Under the pieces are notes generated by a model. It ran no database searches. It was given only the letters and a program-made list of their open reading frames with translations, and was not told where the DNA came from. 64,000 nucleotides of DNA from positions 12,424,113 through 12,488,112 of the forward strand of contig OZ038386.1 in NCBI GenBank assembly GCA_964036045.1, written 5' to 3'. The translations under genes and the position numbers were made by a program. Shown piece after piece: positions 21,001 through 32,392 of this stretch. Each line of letters opens with the position of its first letter. The stretch's first letter is position 1. The stretch is from Eutreptiella sp. 'Long Island Sound 2002' (Eukaryota > Euglenozoa > Euglenophyceae > Eutreptiales > Eutreptiaceae).

Positions 21001-23218
21001 CTACTCCTCATCAGGGAACTTGACATCCACCCCTGCAGCTATGAGGGACCTGGCCAGGCAGGCCAAGCGCCTCTTCTTGGAGTTATTCCCCTCAGGGGTA
21101 GCGTTATCCCCCTGGGGGCGCTTCTTGGGATCACCTGCGGCAGGAGGGGGAGTAGCAGCAGGAGAGAGTGTAGCAACGGGCGCTGATGAGCGCCTCTGGG
21201 GGTTAGGGGGTCCATTTTTGCCACCCCCCTTGCCACCCCCTTTACCACCTTTATCCCCATTTGGGGGATTTGTGGTGGGTGTTTGGGTCTTCTGGCGTTC
21301 GGCCTCCTGACGCTTCAGTTTATCACTCTCACGTTTCTTTATGTGACATTCGTCTTCGTAGTGACGACGTTTGCCACAATAGCCACAGGTGATGGTACAC
21401 CTGAAATGATCCTGATGGGTCGCAGGTTTCCCATCCTTGGTATGCTGCTGTCGTTTCATCTGCAGCATACAGCTACTGCGGTGATCGCAGTCAGAGGCAT
21501 GACAAGGCCCCCCCTTGTCATTGACAGGTTTCCAGTAGAACAGAGGGGGTGTACCTGCATCAGGTTTAACCTCATTCATGGCACGTAGGTTACCCCTCCC
21601 GTTACCACCTCCCTGGTTGGTGTTAGTGGGATTTTTAGGCCCTTTCCCCTCGCCACGTTCGGGGGTAGGGGTACCACCAGAACCCAAGTGCTTCTTGAGG
21701 AATTTCTCCATGTGGGAGACATTCTCTCTCTCAAGAGCTAGCTCAATCAGGAGGACCACCAGTTCATCGTACGAGTGGGTCCGACTCTTCCTCTCAGAGG
21801 TAGAGCGGCAATCATCCCACGTACGTTGGGGGATCTTACTCATGAGCCACAGGTGTGGTTCAATGGCTCCGTGAGAGCCCACGTTCATCCGCGAAAACAG
21901 ATACTCCGAGTCGCACACGTATTTAGAGATTTGCGCAGCGGATGGAAACTCTGGGAGCATAGGTAGCTCCTCTATCTGTGTGCGCACACTGAGGTCAGTC
22001 TCATAGACCGGGAACGTTTTCTCCAACCTCTGGAGTACCTCTGCGCAGGTGGAACAGGTTTCCACAATCTGTTTCATCTGTTGTTGCAAAATTTTCTTTT
22101 TGCATGCGTTTCAGCAGTGAGCATTTGGTGGCCACATCCACATGGGATTGGCCCGTCAGCAAAATAAACTCAGCGAATTCTTCTGCCCATTCGGGCAGAT
22201 TTTCCGGGTCGAACTCCGGCAGTTCCAGCTGGATGTTCGCCTGGGCAAAAGGTCTGCCCATCTTCCCACCCCCCGCAGTTAGGCCAGAAGGCGATACGCT
22301 GGCAAGAGGTGCCAGGGCTGGGAGCCCTCTTTTCTCAGTCTCTGTCACAGGCACGTCCTGTAGTTCAGCCATGGGCACTGTCCTGGCACGGGGGTGAGAG
22401 GGGCTGGGGCAGTGAACTTAGGCAACAGCCTTGAAACCCTTGATCTCTTAAGATCTTCGGCCAGGGTACTCAGTCCGGGAGAGGGGGAGGACAACTCTGG
22501 CTTGGGTAAGGGTTCTGCAATACCAAGTTTCGCCTTAATGGCCTCCCATAGGGCCGTCACATCTGGATCTTCTGATCCAGACAGAAGTTTGGCCAGCAGT
22601 TTGGCCGTATGATCCAGGGCACCGTAGGTTGGCCTTGGATGATGTTGTTCCCACTTCGGGAGCCCTTGGGGTTGGACAACATGCTCTTGGGTACTCGGGT
22701 CTCGGTCGTCTTGGTAGGGATGCTGTCTCGGCTCTGTCGGACGGCGGGCCAGAGTGCGTGTAGGACCCTAGGTCTGTACGTGGTCTGGATCCGTGTACTG
22801 CCAATGGCTCCTCCCCATCTTCTCCACGAATGGATTTGTGGTACTCCTCATGGAGGATGTATTCATCCATTTTCTTTCTCAGCTCCTCGTATTCCTCAAA
22901 GCCTCCGATCGCTGTTGAGGATGAAGCCGGACAGGCAGATCGGGAGACTGAGGCTGCTACACGCCTGTGGAGATGATGCAGGCTGTCTCCACCGTGGGCC
23001 GCTAAGGCCTCGGTGGTAAGGATTGTGTTTTCTTCCGCCCTTCTGCGTTCTGGATCTCCTTGGGACCCGGATGCGCCACTGAGATGTGGAGCTCGGTAAG
23101 GTGGTTCACTCATAGGGTGGGCCATGCTGCCCATTTGTACTTGGACAGTTCTTATGGGCCAGGTCCTGACGCTTGGCGTGGACATGATGAACTTGTTGTT
23201 GCGCTTTGTGTGCTGCAC
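21001..23218 (-). pseudogene. Family A gag (A2), frameshifted
   Basis: Probable start MSTPSVRTWP at 23185 (an upstream in-frame ATG is at 23218). The gag core is FAQANIQLELPEFDPENL ... ALERENVSHMEKFL (about 21710-22270). It is broken at an A-run near 22090 and by further frame changes near 22350 and 22540. The nucleocapsid zinc knuckle is perfect here: CGYCGKRRHYEDEC, a CX2CX4HX4C (about 21370-21410). A Gly/Lys-rich tail follows, ending DVKFPDEE then TAG GGG at 21001. The protease-side frame continues open past that TAG. Confidence 0.8.
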
Positions 23219-23253
23219 TTCTTCTCAGGGTCAGTTCCAAAGATCACAAGGAA

Positions 23254-23267
23254 CTGCCTCTGCTACC
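23254..23267 (-). promoter_or_regulatory. Primer-binding site of A2
   Basis: The minus strand reads GGTAGCAGAGGCAG next to the LTR end, complementary to the initiator tRNA-Met 3' end. Confidence 0.85.
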
Positions 23268-23976
23268 GGAAAGATGTCCTTGAAGAATGCCCCAGATATT
23301 TTGACGAACTCCTGTAGGTTTTGAAGTTCAAAACCCAAACGAAAGCAGCAAGTAGAGCAAGAACAGGATGTGGATCGTATCAATGATTGGTTTTGGAATC
23401 CAGTGTAACACAGAAGGGCTGCAGATAGACAATGCAGGTATAAACACAAAGATTCAATCACAAATGGATAATACAAAAGATTTTATATGAAAATTGGACT
23501 GACTATGGCCTCCAACATAGCATCAGGCACTTCATGTGCACTCTTTTGGGTGAAATGGTGCTGGTTAGGAATGTGGGGCATAGATGTCAGGCCAACACAG
23601 AAAATGACTTGGCCAAGCAACTGAATTCAGAAACAGCTGAAACGTAGAACCACAATAAGTGGTAGAAACAATTGAGTACAAGGGTCTGTGGGTGGGAGAC
23701 CACTAGGCTTAACCTCCAAGGCCTAAAGCATGAAATGCCTATTTTCTTTCGGTATATCCTCCATGAAGGAAGGTACCTCCGCTCAGTTGAGTGGTAGGGG
23801 TGAACTTCATGGGGGGCTAGGGTTACAACCCTAGTAACTTTGAGAAAGTGTACCAAAAGCTTCAAAAGAGTGATAAAAATACTTAAGTTAGTCTTAGCAT
23901 CAACAAAAGGGTTTTAAGGGGGGCTTGGCCTGGATCAAGCCCTCCAAGAAAGACATGGCAGTGACGTTTTCTTACT
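23268..23976 (-). repeat. 5' LTR of A2 (709 bp)
   Basis: On the minus strand it starts AGTAAGAAAACGTCACTGCC and ends CATCTTTCC. Its pair at 10320-11028 has equal length, and GAAAG flanks both outer sides. This LTR type differs over most of its length from the A1/A3 type, so family A has at least two LTR subfamilies. It has no tRNA-like insert. Confidence 0.9.
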
Positions 23977-23981
23977 GAAAG

Positions 23982-24197
23982 CCTGTAATGAAGGAAACAT
24001 AACATTGAAAAGGGTTAAAATCGTCGTCGATAATGCATGTGTGAGGCGCTTTTAGCAATACGAGTACAGTATGGTTGAGAATGCAAAGCTGAAGGGGCTC
24101 GGCACTGTTTTTGACTGTCAACCTTGCGCGAGGCCTCGCGCAAGAGAGGGGGTGTACTAACCTGTTGTTATATGCTGTTCGCGCGAGGACTCGCGCA
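23982..24197 (-). other. Intergenic spacer between two host genes, with palindromes
   Basis: This spacer lies between the stop of the upstream gene and the ATG of host gene 1, before A2 split it. It holds GCGCGAGGCCTCGCGC (24126-24141) and GCGCGAGGACTCGCGC (24181-24196). A possible 5'-UTR intron reads GTTAGTACACCCC...GGTTGACAG on the minus strand around the first palindrome, and CATTACAG near 23990 could be another acceptor. Confidence 0.5.
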
Positions 24198-24317
24198 TCA
24201 CTGCATGTTCTCCAATCTTCTTCGAACGTTTCGCAGCGTGTCGGCCTCTCTCTGTTCCTCTAACATGCGTTGGGGGATCAGCTCCGACAGTTTTCGCTTA
24301 AAACCAGCCTGAAGCGG
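24198..24317 (-). pseudogene. C-terminal exon of an upstream host gene, cut by element B
   Basis: Thirty-nine open codons on the minus strand read GFKRKLSELIPQRMLEEQRE ... RRRLENMQ and then TGA. It is charged and helical, probably a coiled coil. The rest of the gene is missing because element B begins at 24318. I do not recognise the family. It is co-oriented with host gene 1, and before the A2 insertion the two were about 230 bp apart. Confidence 0.5.
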
Positions 24318-24661
24318 TAAAGAAGGTCCCTACCAGGACCGGCCCCTGCTGTACCCCTTCCACCATATCCTGTCACTCGTATGGTCTTGCTTCTCACCAA
24401 GTTCCGCATGATCTTGCCCTATCCTGCACAATTTCCCACAAAAAATAGTAAACTATGGCTCCTTCACACAATTCCTGATCCCTTGCAATAACCAACTCCC
24501 AAGTACAACAGCTCCAATCCAGATAATCGACACTGAGGGCTTCCAAGGGTGTTTGAGGTCCCGCGTTGACACTCAACAACTCCTTTCAACACGCCGGTTG
24601 TCTCACGGTGCACACGGAGACACGGGCATCCGGCATGTACATAGAATTGCACCAATAGAAT
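24318..24661 (-). repeat. 3' LTR of B, part shared with the 5' LTR
   Basis: On the minus strand this ends GGTAGGGACCTTCTTTA. It matches 35147-35490 at a constant offset of 10829, with a dozen or so substitutions by eye. Confidence 0.85.
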
Positions 24662-27117
24662 AATGGAAAAAACCCCTGAAATTGGCATATGAACACAAAT
24701 CAAGCAAAATTGGGGAGGAATGGAAACATACACAATCACAGCCATACACCCCTGATTCCCTGGGCTCAAGACCTTCTCTTGTCTCGCCAACATGATGCCC
24801 TGAACCCAGTCAAATAAGATGGCTCAATGGCATGTGTCCCAAGTGACTACACAACCCCAAAAAATGTGTTCACTCCCAAGCCTCTAAATCCTAGCCCAAT
24901 AGGGGAGGTGGCGTGTCATGGCCTAGAGTGGCACTCAGGACCATGCCCTGCCCTGACATAAATTTGGTTGGACTTCGAGCCGATTGGGCTTGGAGAATTG
25001 CCCCATGAAGCTGACCTCACAACATAGCAAAATTAGGCAAATCACACCATAGTGCCCAAAATTCAATTATATACTCAAAAATGCATACGGCAAATGTTCA
25101 AATGCTCCATGCATGTGTCAAACTAGAGGGTAATATACAAGGGTGATATAGACCAAAGATCCATGCCCAAGAATATCCCAACATTGGCTCCCAAACCCCT
25201 CCGGATATCTACATGCCATGCTTCACAAGTCAACTCATTAATTTGAGACCTAATTTTGTGAGGCCTCGTGTGCAACGCCAAAGTGACCACGTGATCCGGC
25301 ATATGGTGAGGTGCAACACCGAAGCATATGCCAACATATAAGCAACATACCATAGTTCACAGATCTCTAGGCACTTTACTGTTAGCCAACCAGTTGAGCA
25401 CATAAAATACAAAAATGAGCATAAAATGAGGTCAAAAACATGCAAATGTTGCTAAATTCAAGATAATCACAATAGTATATAACTTCGCTCACCCATGGTA
25501 TCAACATATGGTTCAAAACACAATTGCTCGGGACCATTTGCAAAAAATACCCCCACTTGGATCCCCACATGGACGCATTGGGACACCTCCAAACCTCCTC
25601 ACGATACGCACCATGAAAATTGATAGTGGCGCTTGTGGGTAGCTCTGTAAGCCATCCCACATGCACTATATGTGCGGTAGACTTAATCTAGCGTTATGGA
25701 GCTCACCATTGGGACATGGGCGAAGCGCTTGCCACGTATGACTCCACATATATTCCTACAAACCGAGATATATAATATGGGCGTGAGCATAGCAAAGCAC
25801 ATACCATGCATATAACACATACCCTCAAAAGTGGCTCCCACCATGGTATGTCATGACCCTCCATGGCCATAACTTCACTAACTATGCAACACCAACACTC
25901 ATGCGGTACACTCGAAAGCCGCATTAAAATATTCGGTTGCATGGTCCAAGAGTCATAAATCACTTTCTACCCTCTTGGCCATTACCCTTGCTACACCGCG
26001 CATATGTACACATCAAAGGCGTTTGACGCTTCCTCAATTAAGTTGAGACCAAGGCGATTCCAGCCCATATCTCAAAATTGATATTCCTCGCAGTGAGCCG
26101 GAGATATGATTCTTCAACGTGGCCTCACGAATCAATTTTGTTTCGCCTATATCTCCAAGAGAAATGAAGGAGACAACAAAAGGAAGGTTGATTCGTGATC
26201 GAGGAAAAATGTAGGACCACCCAAAATTCATCATATCCAGTGCGGCGACCTCTAAATCGAAAATCCGATTCTGAATGTCTGAAAAAATTGGATTGATTTT
26301 GCGAGTGTATAACATGAAAATTGCGGAAGCAACGAACCCTTTTCTGATGAAATTTAACCCTTCATCAGGGTTTCCGCTAAGATATCTGGAAATAACAGTT
26401 AACCAATCGGTTACCGCAAAATCGCGAGCCAACTGCCAGTCGCCGATACATTGACAATCAGAACGGATAGCTGAAAAATTACGGAAACATTATGATAAAA
26501 AAACCCTGTTGATTCCTGATATTCTGATATATAAATCTCAGCCGGCGGCGCCTCGGTATTGAATATGGCCGCTCATAGCTGGAATGGCCAAGCCTATCAC
26601 ACTATCACATCAGGTTAGGTCAGGTGGATGGGAGAGTATGATATCAGCCAATGGCGGCTTGCCGGCACATAGATACACACCCCAAGTGACCCCAAGATGG
26701 CCACGGGGGTCCGAACCGGCTTCACCCCCCTTCTCAGAGCGTTGTATCCGCTCGGAAGTCATTGAAGAGAGGACGGGAGGACCCCAATGGTCTCAAACCC
26801 CCCCCCCCATGTCCCACGGACACATGGAGGCCCCACATACGGCGTAGGTGTCCCCCATGCCCCAAAGGGAGGGGTGAGGACACTCATAATCGGTGCCCCC
26901 CGCCATATCCGGTCTCCTCTTGATCTACAACATGGACCAAGGGGATCAAAGATAGTGAAACGTCGTTGGTCGACCTAAATACGTATACCACAATGAAATA
27001 TATATGTGGAGATCGAGTGAAGGGGGTATATGGCCAATCAAGGCCCAAAATCCCCGGATGAGCGCCCTCAGCTGTCTCCGAAGCACAAAAACAAACAAAA
27101 ATGTCAAGGTGGATCCA
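24662..27117 (-). other. Non-coding 3' region of B (tail or rest of a long LTR)
   Basis: I see no credible gene in 2.4 kb of AT-rich sequence. On the minus strand a polypurine tract GAGAAGGGGGG (26725-26735) is followed by TGAAGCCGG. If this is the true LTR start, the LTR would be about 2.4 kb. A second G12 run lies at about 26798-26810. Without a full 5' LTR to compare, this cannot be settled here. Confidence 0.45.
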
Positions 27118-28263
27118 TCACGGTGCTGCTGCAGCCACCAAATGGACCAACACGTCATTGACATCCAAGGAAATGTTCCTTTTCCTCAGATAATCCATCC
27201 AGACCGTGGTATGCTTCGGCACAAAACTGCTCAGAGGCTCCCACGAATCCCTGGATGCGGCAAATCCCTTCCAACGGACCTTATATAGCCTCCCCCCAGG
27301 CGTCCCCGGGTCCGGCTTGTCCGTCAGGATCTTCTCGGCGGTGAAGTTGTCGTCCTCACCCTCGTCATCCGAGTCCACATCGCCGGCTGTGAAATCGAAG
27401 GTGACGGGACGTCCGCTGGGGTCTGGTGCTCGGGGATGAAGCTGGGTGTGATCGCGGTCAAGGATCTTGTTATCCCCCACACGAACCGCATACACATGCT
27501 ACCCGACCTTCCAAACGATTACCCGCGGCACATACCAAGACGCCTGCCAATGCCTAGACAGGCCATCCTTGTGGTGCCGCTCCACCCATACGGTGTCTCT
27601 GAGGGCATATTTCTGGACTTTTCCCTGCTTGAAGTACTTGGCCCTCTTCTCATGCTCGTCCTGAAGTGGTTTGCACATCTTGGCCGCCGTGTCGTCCGCG
27701 TCAGCCATCATAGCACTCGCATCCCGGGCCACTTTGCCATGGTTCAACCACGGGAGAGTGCGTGACACTCGATCCCGCAGGAACAGGATACAATGGGGCG
27801 ACAGTCCAGTGGGCCCCGGAAGGTCGTGGTACGCCTGGAGTACTCTCCACAGCGAATGGTACCATATCCGGCCCGGTTCGTCAATGTGCAGCTGGCGGAA
27901 CCTTTCGAACATATGCCGGCCGGCCACCTCAGCCCAGCCATTCGACCGGCTGTGGTACGCCACGGTCTTGGCGTGCCGAATCCCCATGTGCTTGCACATT
28001 GTCTTGAACCACGTCCCAACAAATTGACTGCCCCGATCGCTGCAGATGACAGCTGGGACATCAAAAATTGTCAGCCAATGCCTGATCATGGCATTAGCGA
28101 CGGTCTTGGTGGTGCAGACCCACTCCATGCTTGTCCTTCTTGTCCTTCTTCTTGGACTTCTTGCCAGGGACCGCCAGGATATACCCGCTGTGCCTATCCA
28201 CCGCCAGGATGACACAGTTGTAGGTCTCTCCTTCCACGGTGACCTCAGGCATGGCAAATACAT
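27118..28263 (-). pseudogene. Integrase C-terminal half and chromodomain (B)
   Basis: The integrase core continues with CSDRGSQFVGTWFK (second Asp, about 28035) and SNGWAEVAGRHMF (Glu, about 27935). The GPY/F-like module SRHWQASWYVPRVIVWKVG is followed by an in-frame TAG (27496-27498) before HVYAVRVGDNKILDRDH. The chromodomain reads YKVRWKGFAASRDSWEPL (about 27225-27290), a textbook aromatic and Trp pattern. A frame change within the Lys-rich KKSKKKDKKDK tract (about 28140) separates it from the upstream part. Confidence 0.85.
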
Positions 28264-29491
28264 CCATGGCTACAGACCACATAGCGGCCTCCGGTATAGC
28301 CGTATACACCGGGTTGCCAGCCGTGGAGTGGTTGGGGCTCTTCGTCGCCCGACACACGGCGCAGTCGCTGCAGTACTTGTCCAGGATTGCGTAGTGGCCC
28401 GGTGGGAACTTGAAGCGCCACTCCAGGTCCTGCTGCATCTTGTCCCGACCAGGATGCATGAGCTGGGCGTTATGCCAGTGGTCAATGAGCTCCTCCATTC
28501 GGTTCTCAGGGACCAATAGCTTGTCCTTGAGGAAGAATCTATTCCCATCCTCGGTCAAGCCCTCAGGCCATTCGTCCGACGGGGCGCTCGCGGCATTCCA
28601 GTACCTGCTCCAGTGCTCGGATGCCGCATAGTCATCCGACAAGTCTTCTGTAAGCACCGACCTGACTAGCTCTACGGGGGCCACCATCCATTGCTCGAGG
28701 GTTTCCTCTCGAATAGCTTGGACTCGGGCGCCCCGGAACTTGGCCAAGTCTGTACGGTTTGCCATCACCACAAACCACTTGACCCCCTCTTGCTCCATGG
28801 CCTTCTCCATCTCGATGATGCGCTTGGCCTCCTCGGTCTCCTCGGCGTCCCCATGGCTGGATATGTCCATCCATGCCTTGCCCGCGGCGTAGGCCCATCG
28901 ACTGAGGCAATCTGCGACAGTGTTGTCCTTCCCCGGAACGTATACGACGCTGAGGTCGAACTTGGCGAACGTCTCGTGCCACCGGGCCCTCTTCGCCGCC
29001 GGTCCCGAGGGGGTGTCAACGTGCTCCTTGTGCCAGCTCTGTAAGGACTGACGGTCCGTACCAACCACCACCGGTTGCAATTCGATGTGGCCAGACCACT
29101 TCCTGAGCGCACAAACAATGGCGTACGTCTCCTTCTCCCTCGCGGTCCAGGTGCGACGTTGGCCCTCGGCCAGGATCCGGCTCCAAAACGCCACGGGTAC
29201 GTGCCACCCGTCATCCCGGACCTGCTCGAGGACTGCCCCTACAGCATAGTCCTAGGCGTCCGTCCGTAGCACAAATCCCTTGTCTGGGTCGACCAGGAAT
29301 AACCTCAGCTGCCCCAGGAGTCGCTCCTTCAGGCGGCTGAACGCATCTTCGGCCTCCGGGGTCCAGGCAAGCTTCTTCTTACTCCCCTTCCGGCCATCAA
29401 ACTTGCCCACCTGCAGCATCTTGTGCAGCGGGCCCGATAGTTCCGCATACATTCGGACATAGCCCGAATAGTAGTTGCAGAACCCCATGAA
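28094..29491 (-). pseudogene. RT thumb, RNase H and integrase N-terminus (B)
   Basis: SFMGFCNYYSGYVRMYAEL belongs to the RT thumb. RNase H follows with FVLRTDA, an in-frame TAG at 29252-29254 where family C has Ser, then DYAVGAVLEQ and AREKETYAIVCAL (catalytic Glu), VVGTDRQSL and VPGKDNTVADCLSRW. The integrase zinc domain is HWHNAQLMHPGRDKM ... CSDCAVCRATKS (about 28340-28470). First core Asp: SVAMDVFAMPE (about 28260). The frame ends in a Lys-rich tract. Confidence 0.85.
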
Positions 29492-29494
29492 GGA

Positions 29495-30400
29495 TCAGAG
29501 TTGGCTGATGGTCTGGGGCTTCTCCCAGTGGAGCAGGGACGCCAGCTTCCCAGGCATGGGACGGCGTTGCCTGTGACCAACCACGTGACCCGCAAACTCC
29601 ACTTCCTTCAAGAAGAGTGAGTCCTTGGTGGGCTTGCACACCATGTTGTGCTTGTCCAGCTCACTGAGCACTCTGCGCAGATCCTTCTCATGCGCTTCGA
29701 TGAGCTCGTCCTCAGTCATGTCTTCCGTGCCGGGGCCGATGATGATGTCATCCACAAAGGGGTCGGCACAGTCCCGGACAGGACCGAATAGGTCCTCCAT
29801 CATGCGCTGGAAAGCGGCGTTGCCATTCTTGGCGCCCATAGGCACCACTTTCCACTGCATGGGCCCCAGCGGCGTTGACATCGCTGTGCAGGGCCTGGAG
29901 TCCGGGTGTAGCCGCATCTGGTGATAGCCGTGTTTCAGGTCTAACACCGTGAAGATCCGCTTTTTCTGTTGTTTTTGGAGGATGGTGTCGATCAGGGGAA
30001 GCGAGTACGAGTCATGCTCGGTTTGCTCGTTCAAACCTCTGTAATCAACCACCAACCTCCACTCGCCCTTCTCTTTCTTGGGCACGATAAAGGCTGGGCT
30101 GGCCCACTCACTGGCGGAGGGTTCGATCCAGCCCTGCTCAATAAACTCGGCCAACAACTTCTTCATGGCCTTGGCCCGATCACCCTGAAGTTGGTACTCC
30201 CGATGACGATAGATCTTGGGGTTCGGCTTCAGCTTGATCCTCGCTGTGCCAAACCCCCCACGATCTGGAGGGTTCTTGTTGGCGACGCCACTGAATAGCC
30301 GCGGATAGGCATTTATCAGCCTCTCCTTCAGCTCGGCGACCTTCGGGTTCTCCTGGGCCTCTCCAGCCGCTTGCTTCGGTATCGATACAACCGACCGCAC
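29495..30400 (-). pseudogene. Reverse transcriptase (B)
   Basis: About 300 open codons: YRHREYQLQGDRAKAMKKLL, WRLVVDYRGLNEQTEHDSY, FTVLDLKHGYHQMRLHPDSR, VVPMGAKNGNAAFQRMMED, catalytic box DPFVDDIIIG (about 29750) and VEFAGHVVGHRQRRPMPGK. It stops at TGA 29495 in QL-stop-SFMGF. The homologous family C position reads ELRGFLG, so the lost residue is the conserved Arg and the change is most simply CGA to TGA. Confidence 0.88.
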
Positions 30401-30457
30401 TGCGGTATAGGCCTCTTCCGGGTCCGAGTCGGATTTCTCCTCGTCCGATATGCCGTC

Positions 30458-32392
30458 TTAATCGTCGTGGGGCGCGCTTCCCACCGATAATCTTCGGAAA
30501 CTTGCGGCATCGGCCTGGTTCTTGTCGCTACCGGCCCCCATTCTTGGAAAATCCCACGTCGGCGGGTCCGACCCAGCCGGACCATCATATTGGTCCGCGA
30601 TGTGATCCATGACCCTCACCACGAACTCATCCTTCTCGTACTTGCCGGTGACCAACATCTTGTCATCCCACCAATGCGGAGATGTGACCATGGCCCGCCC
30701 CTTCTTGGCTGCCACACGGTCATGCATCCCCATCCGCATGTAGTTGACGACGTGGTCGATCTCGGCGTGGGACAGGACGTCCATGCCATCCTTTCGCTGA
30801 TCCGTCCCTTCCTTGGGCTCAAACATGACCCGCATGGGCACTGCCTCAGCCCTACGGATGAATGCTTCATCACCCGTGGGCTGGGCTTGCGCCCCATCCA
30901 CCAGGAAAGCCTTGGTACCCCAGGCTTGACCCGGGGAGGGCATTGATAAACCCTTGGCGTCGATGAACAACTCCTCCTCTGGCCCAAATGACATGTCGTT
31001 CAGGGTGATGGAATCCAGCGTCAACTTGAGACCTTCCAGCGGACATGGGGTGTATCCTATGCTGGTTATGACCAGGATCCCCTTCGCCCTATCTGCGACG
31101 ATCTTCTCCACCGTACGTCTGGTATTTTCCAGGGAGCCATGCCAATACATGGGCCCCCACTCCTTCAAACCCCAATGCGTGTGCCAGGCTGAGTCTCCTC
31201 GATGCCAATCCCTCCTACGATTCCTCAAAGGTGGGGCATCCCGGGAAGGATCCCGGGAAGCTCCCAGCGTCTGGATCATCCTGGTATACACCTGCGGCGC
31301 CATTCCATACTCCGTGAGCTGAACTCCGCGGTCTCCTCTGGACTTGGCACCCACAGCTTGCACCGCTTGGACGATCCGATCCTCTTCCTCAGCATTCGAT
31401 TGGGATGATCCGCATGCATAGTCCGTGGACAGCCATGTAAGGCATTCATTATCCTCCCGGACCAGCGCTGCACAATGGGGAAGGGCTCCAATGGCGTTTC
31501 CCACCATGAAGTCATACCCCATGATCATATCCCAATCTGTAATGTCGGCCACATAGAAGTTCCCGGATAGAGTGCTTCTCTTCGCCAAATCTGGGCGGTT
31601 CAAGCGCTCATGCTCCCAGAATTCCATACTGATAGTGGCCTCATGGGTGCCACCACCCATAATCTCCCCATTGGCCACCTTCAGGCGTACCGGTCTACGG
31701 CTGGGCTGCAGGGATTCCTCCCTGAACAACCCTCTCCGGACCAGGCTCCCCTTGGCAGCCGTATCCACCAAAACATCCACCACCAACTCCTCTTGTCCGC
31801 ACCGTACACGCGCTTTCAAGTGGAACTGCCGCTCGTCACCCTGCGGTGTATGGACGACTCTCACGGCATGCAACTCGAGCACATCTGGGTGCATCAGGAC
31901 TTCGAGGGTATGGTCACGGATGGTGTAGATCCTGCGCTGGTCCTGCCCGTCCACGGGGCTCTCTGTGGTCGCTCCTTCTTTCTTGCCACGTCCCTTGCCC
32001 ACATACACTTCCCTTGGCAGGGCGCTGCAGGGGTTGGGGGTGGCAAAACTCAGTGGTTTTGGCTCTTCTGGAGCCTCCTTTGGCACCCGATGTGCCTTCG
32101 CTTTCTGGAGAATTCCACTGATTTTCGGAGGAGAGACCTCCGAGGTCCCACTCCCGTGGGGGCTCCTCTGGACGTGACCTGCCGCAGCTCTCTCCTGCTG
32201 CGATCCGCTCAGACTTTGTCCACCACGTGGCTGGGCTTTGAGTTCCTCCAACGTCCTCAACATGTCCTCAGCAACCTCTCCGATCGACCTCACGCGTCCG
32301 TCTGGGCGGGTCCTCCACCATGGCCTTTTCCTCCGCCTTTCCCTTGGCCCTTTCCTTGGCCTTTTCCACCGTCTCCGTGCTTTGCCTTCCAA
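30458..32392 (-). CDS. Protease and degenerate Dam-like domain (B pro region)
   Basis: This 644-codon open frame overlaps the nucleocapsid frame by about 100 nt, in the -1 register, so a -1 frameshift would be needed to express it. Protease-like segment: VVDVLVDTAAKGSLVRR (active-site-like DTA instead of DTG) and MIMGYDFMVGN. Downstream, QLTEYGMAPQVY ... GPMYWHGSLENTRRTVEKIV ... ILVITSIGY ... AWGTKAFLVDG (about 30890-31330) aligns with the family C Dam-like domain but has lost NPPF. The remainder leads into RT after a TAA. Confidence 0.7.
   Translation of the reverse strand: MEGKARRRWKRPRKGPRERRRKRPWWRTRPDGRVRSIGEVAEDMLRTLEELKAQPRGGQSLSGSQQERAAAGHVQRSPHGSGTSEVSPPKISGILQKAKAHRVPKEAPEEPKPLSFATPNPCSALPREVYVGKGRGKKEGATTESPVDGQDQRRIYTIRDHTLEVLMHPDVLELHAVRVVHTPQGDERQFHLKARVRCGQEELVVDVLVDTAAKGSLVRRGLFREESLQPSRRPVRLKVANGEIMGGGTHEATISMEFWEHERLNRPDLAKRSTLSGNFYVADITDWDMIMGYDFMVGNAIGALPHCAALVREDNECLTWLSTDYACGSSQSNAEEEDRIVQAVQAVGAKSRGDRGVQLTEYGMAPQVYTRMIQTLGASRDPSRDAPPLRNRRRDWHRGDSAWHTHWGLKEWGPMYWHGSLENTRRTVEKIVADRAKGILVITSIGYTPCPLEGLKLTLDSITLNDMSFGPEEELFIDAKGLSMPSPGQAWGTKAFLVDGAQAQPTGDEAFIRRAEAVPMRVMFEPKEGTDQRKDGMDVLSHAEIDHVVNYMRMGMHDRVAAKKGRAMVTSPHWWDDKMLVTGKYEKDEFVVRVMDHIADQYDGPAGSDPPTWDFPRMGAGSDKNQADAASFRRLSVGSAPHDD

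Larger units (their letters stand above)
10320..23976 (-). mobile_element. Family A LTR retrotransposon A2, full length, decayed
   Basis: LTRs at 23268-23976 (5') and 10320-11028 (3') are both 709 bp, and the target duplication GAAAG is present at 10315-10319 and 23977-23981. Internal order on the minus strand is primer-binding site, gag, protease, Dam-like domain, RT, RNase H, integrase, chromodomain, then a long non-coding tail. The tail is interrupted by insertion E (11234-13811). All coding parts carry frameshifts or stops. The LTRs differ by a few percent by eye, so A2 is older than C. Confidence 0.92.
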
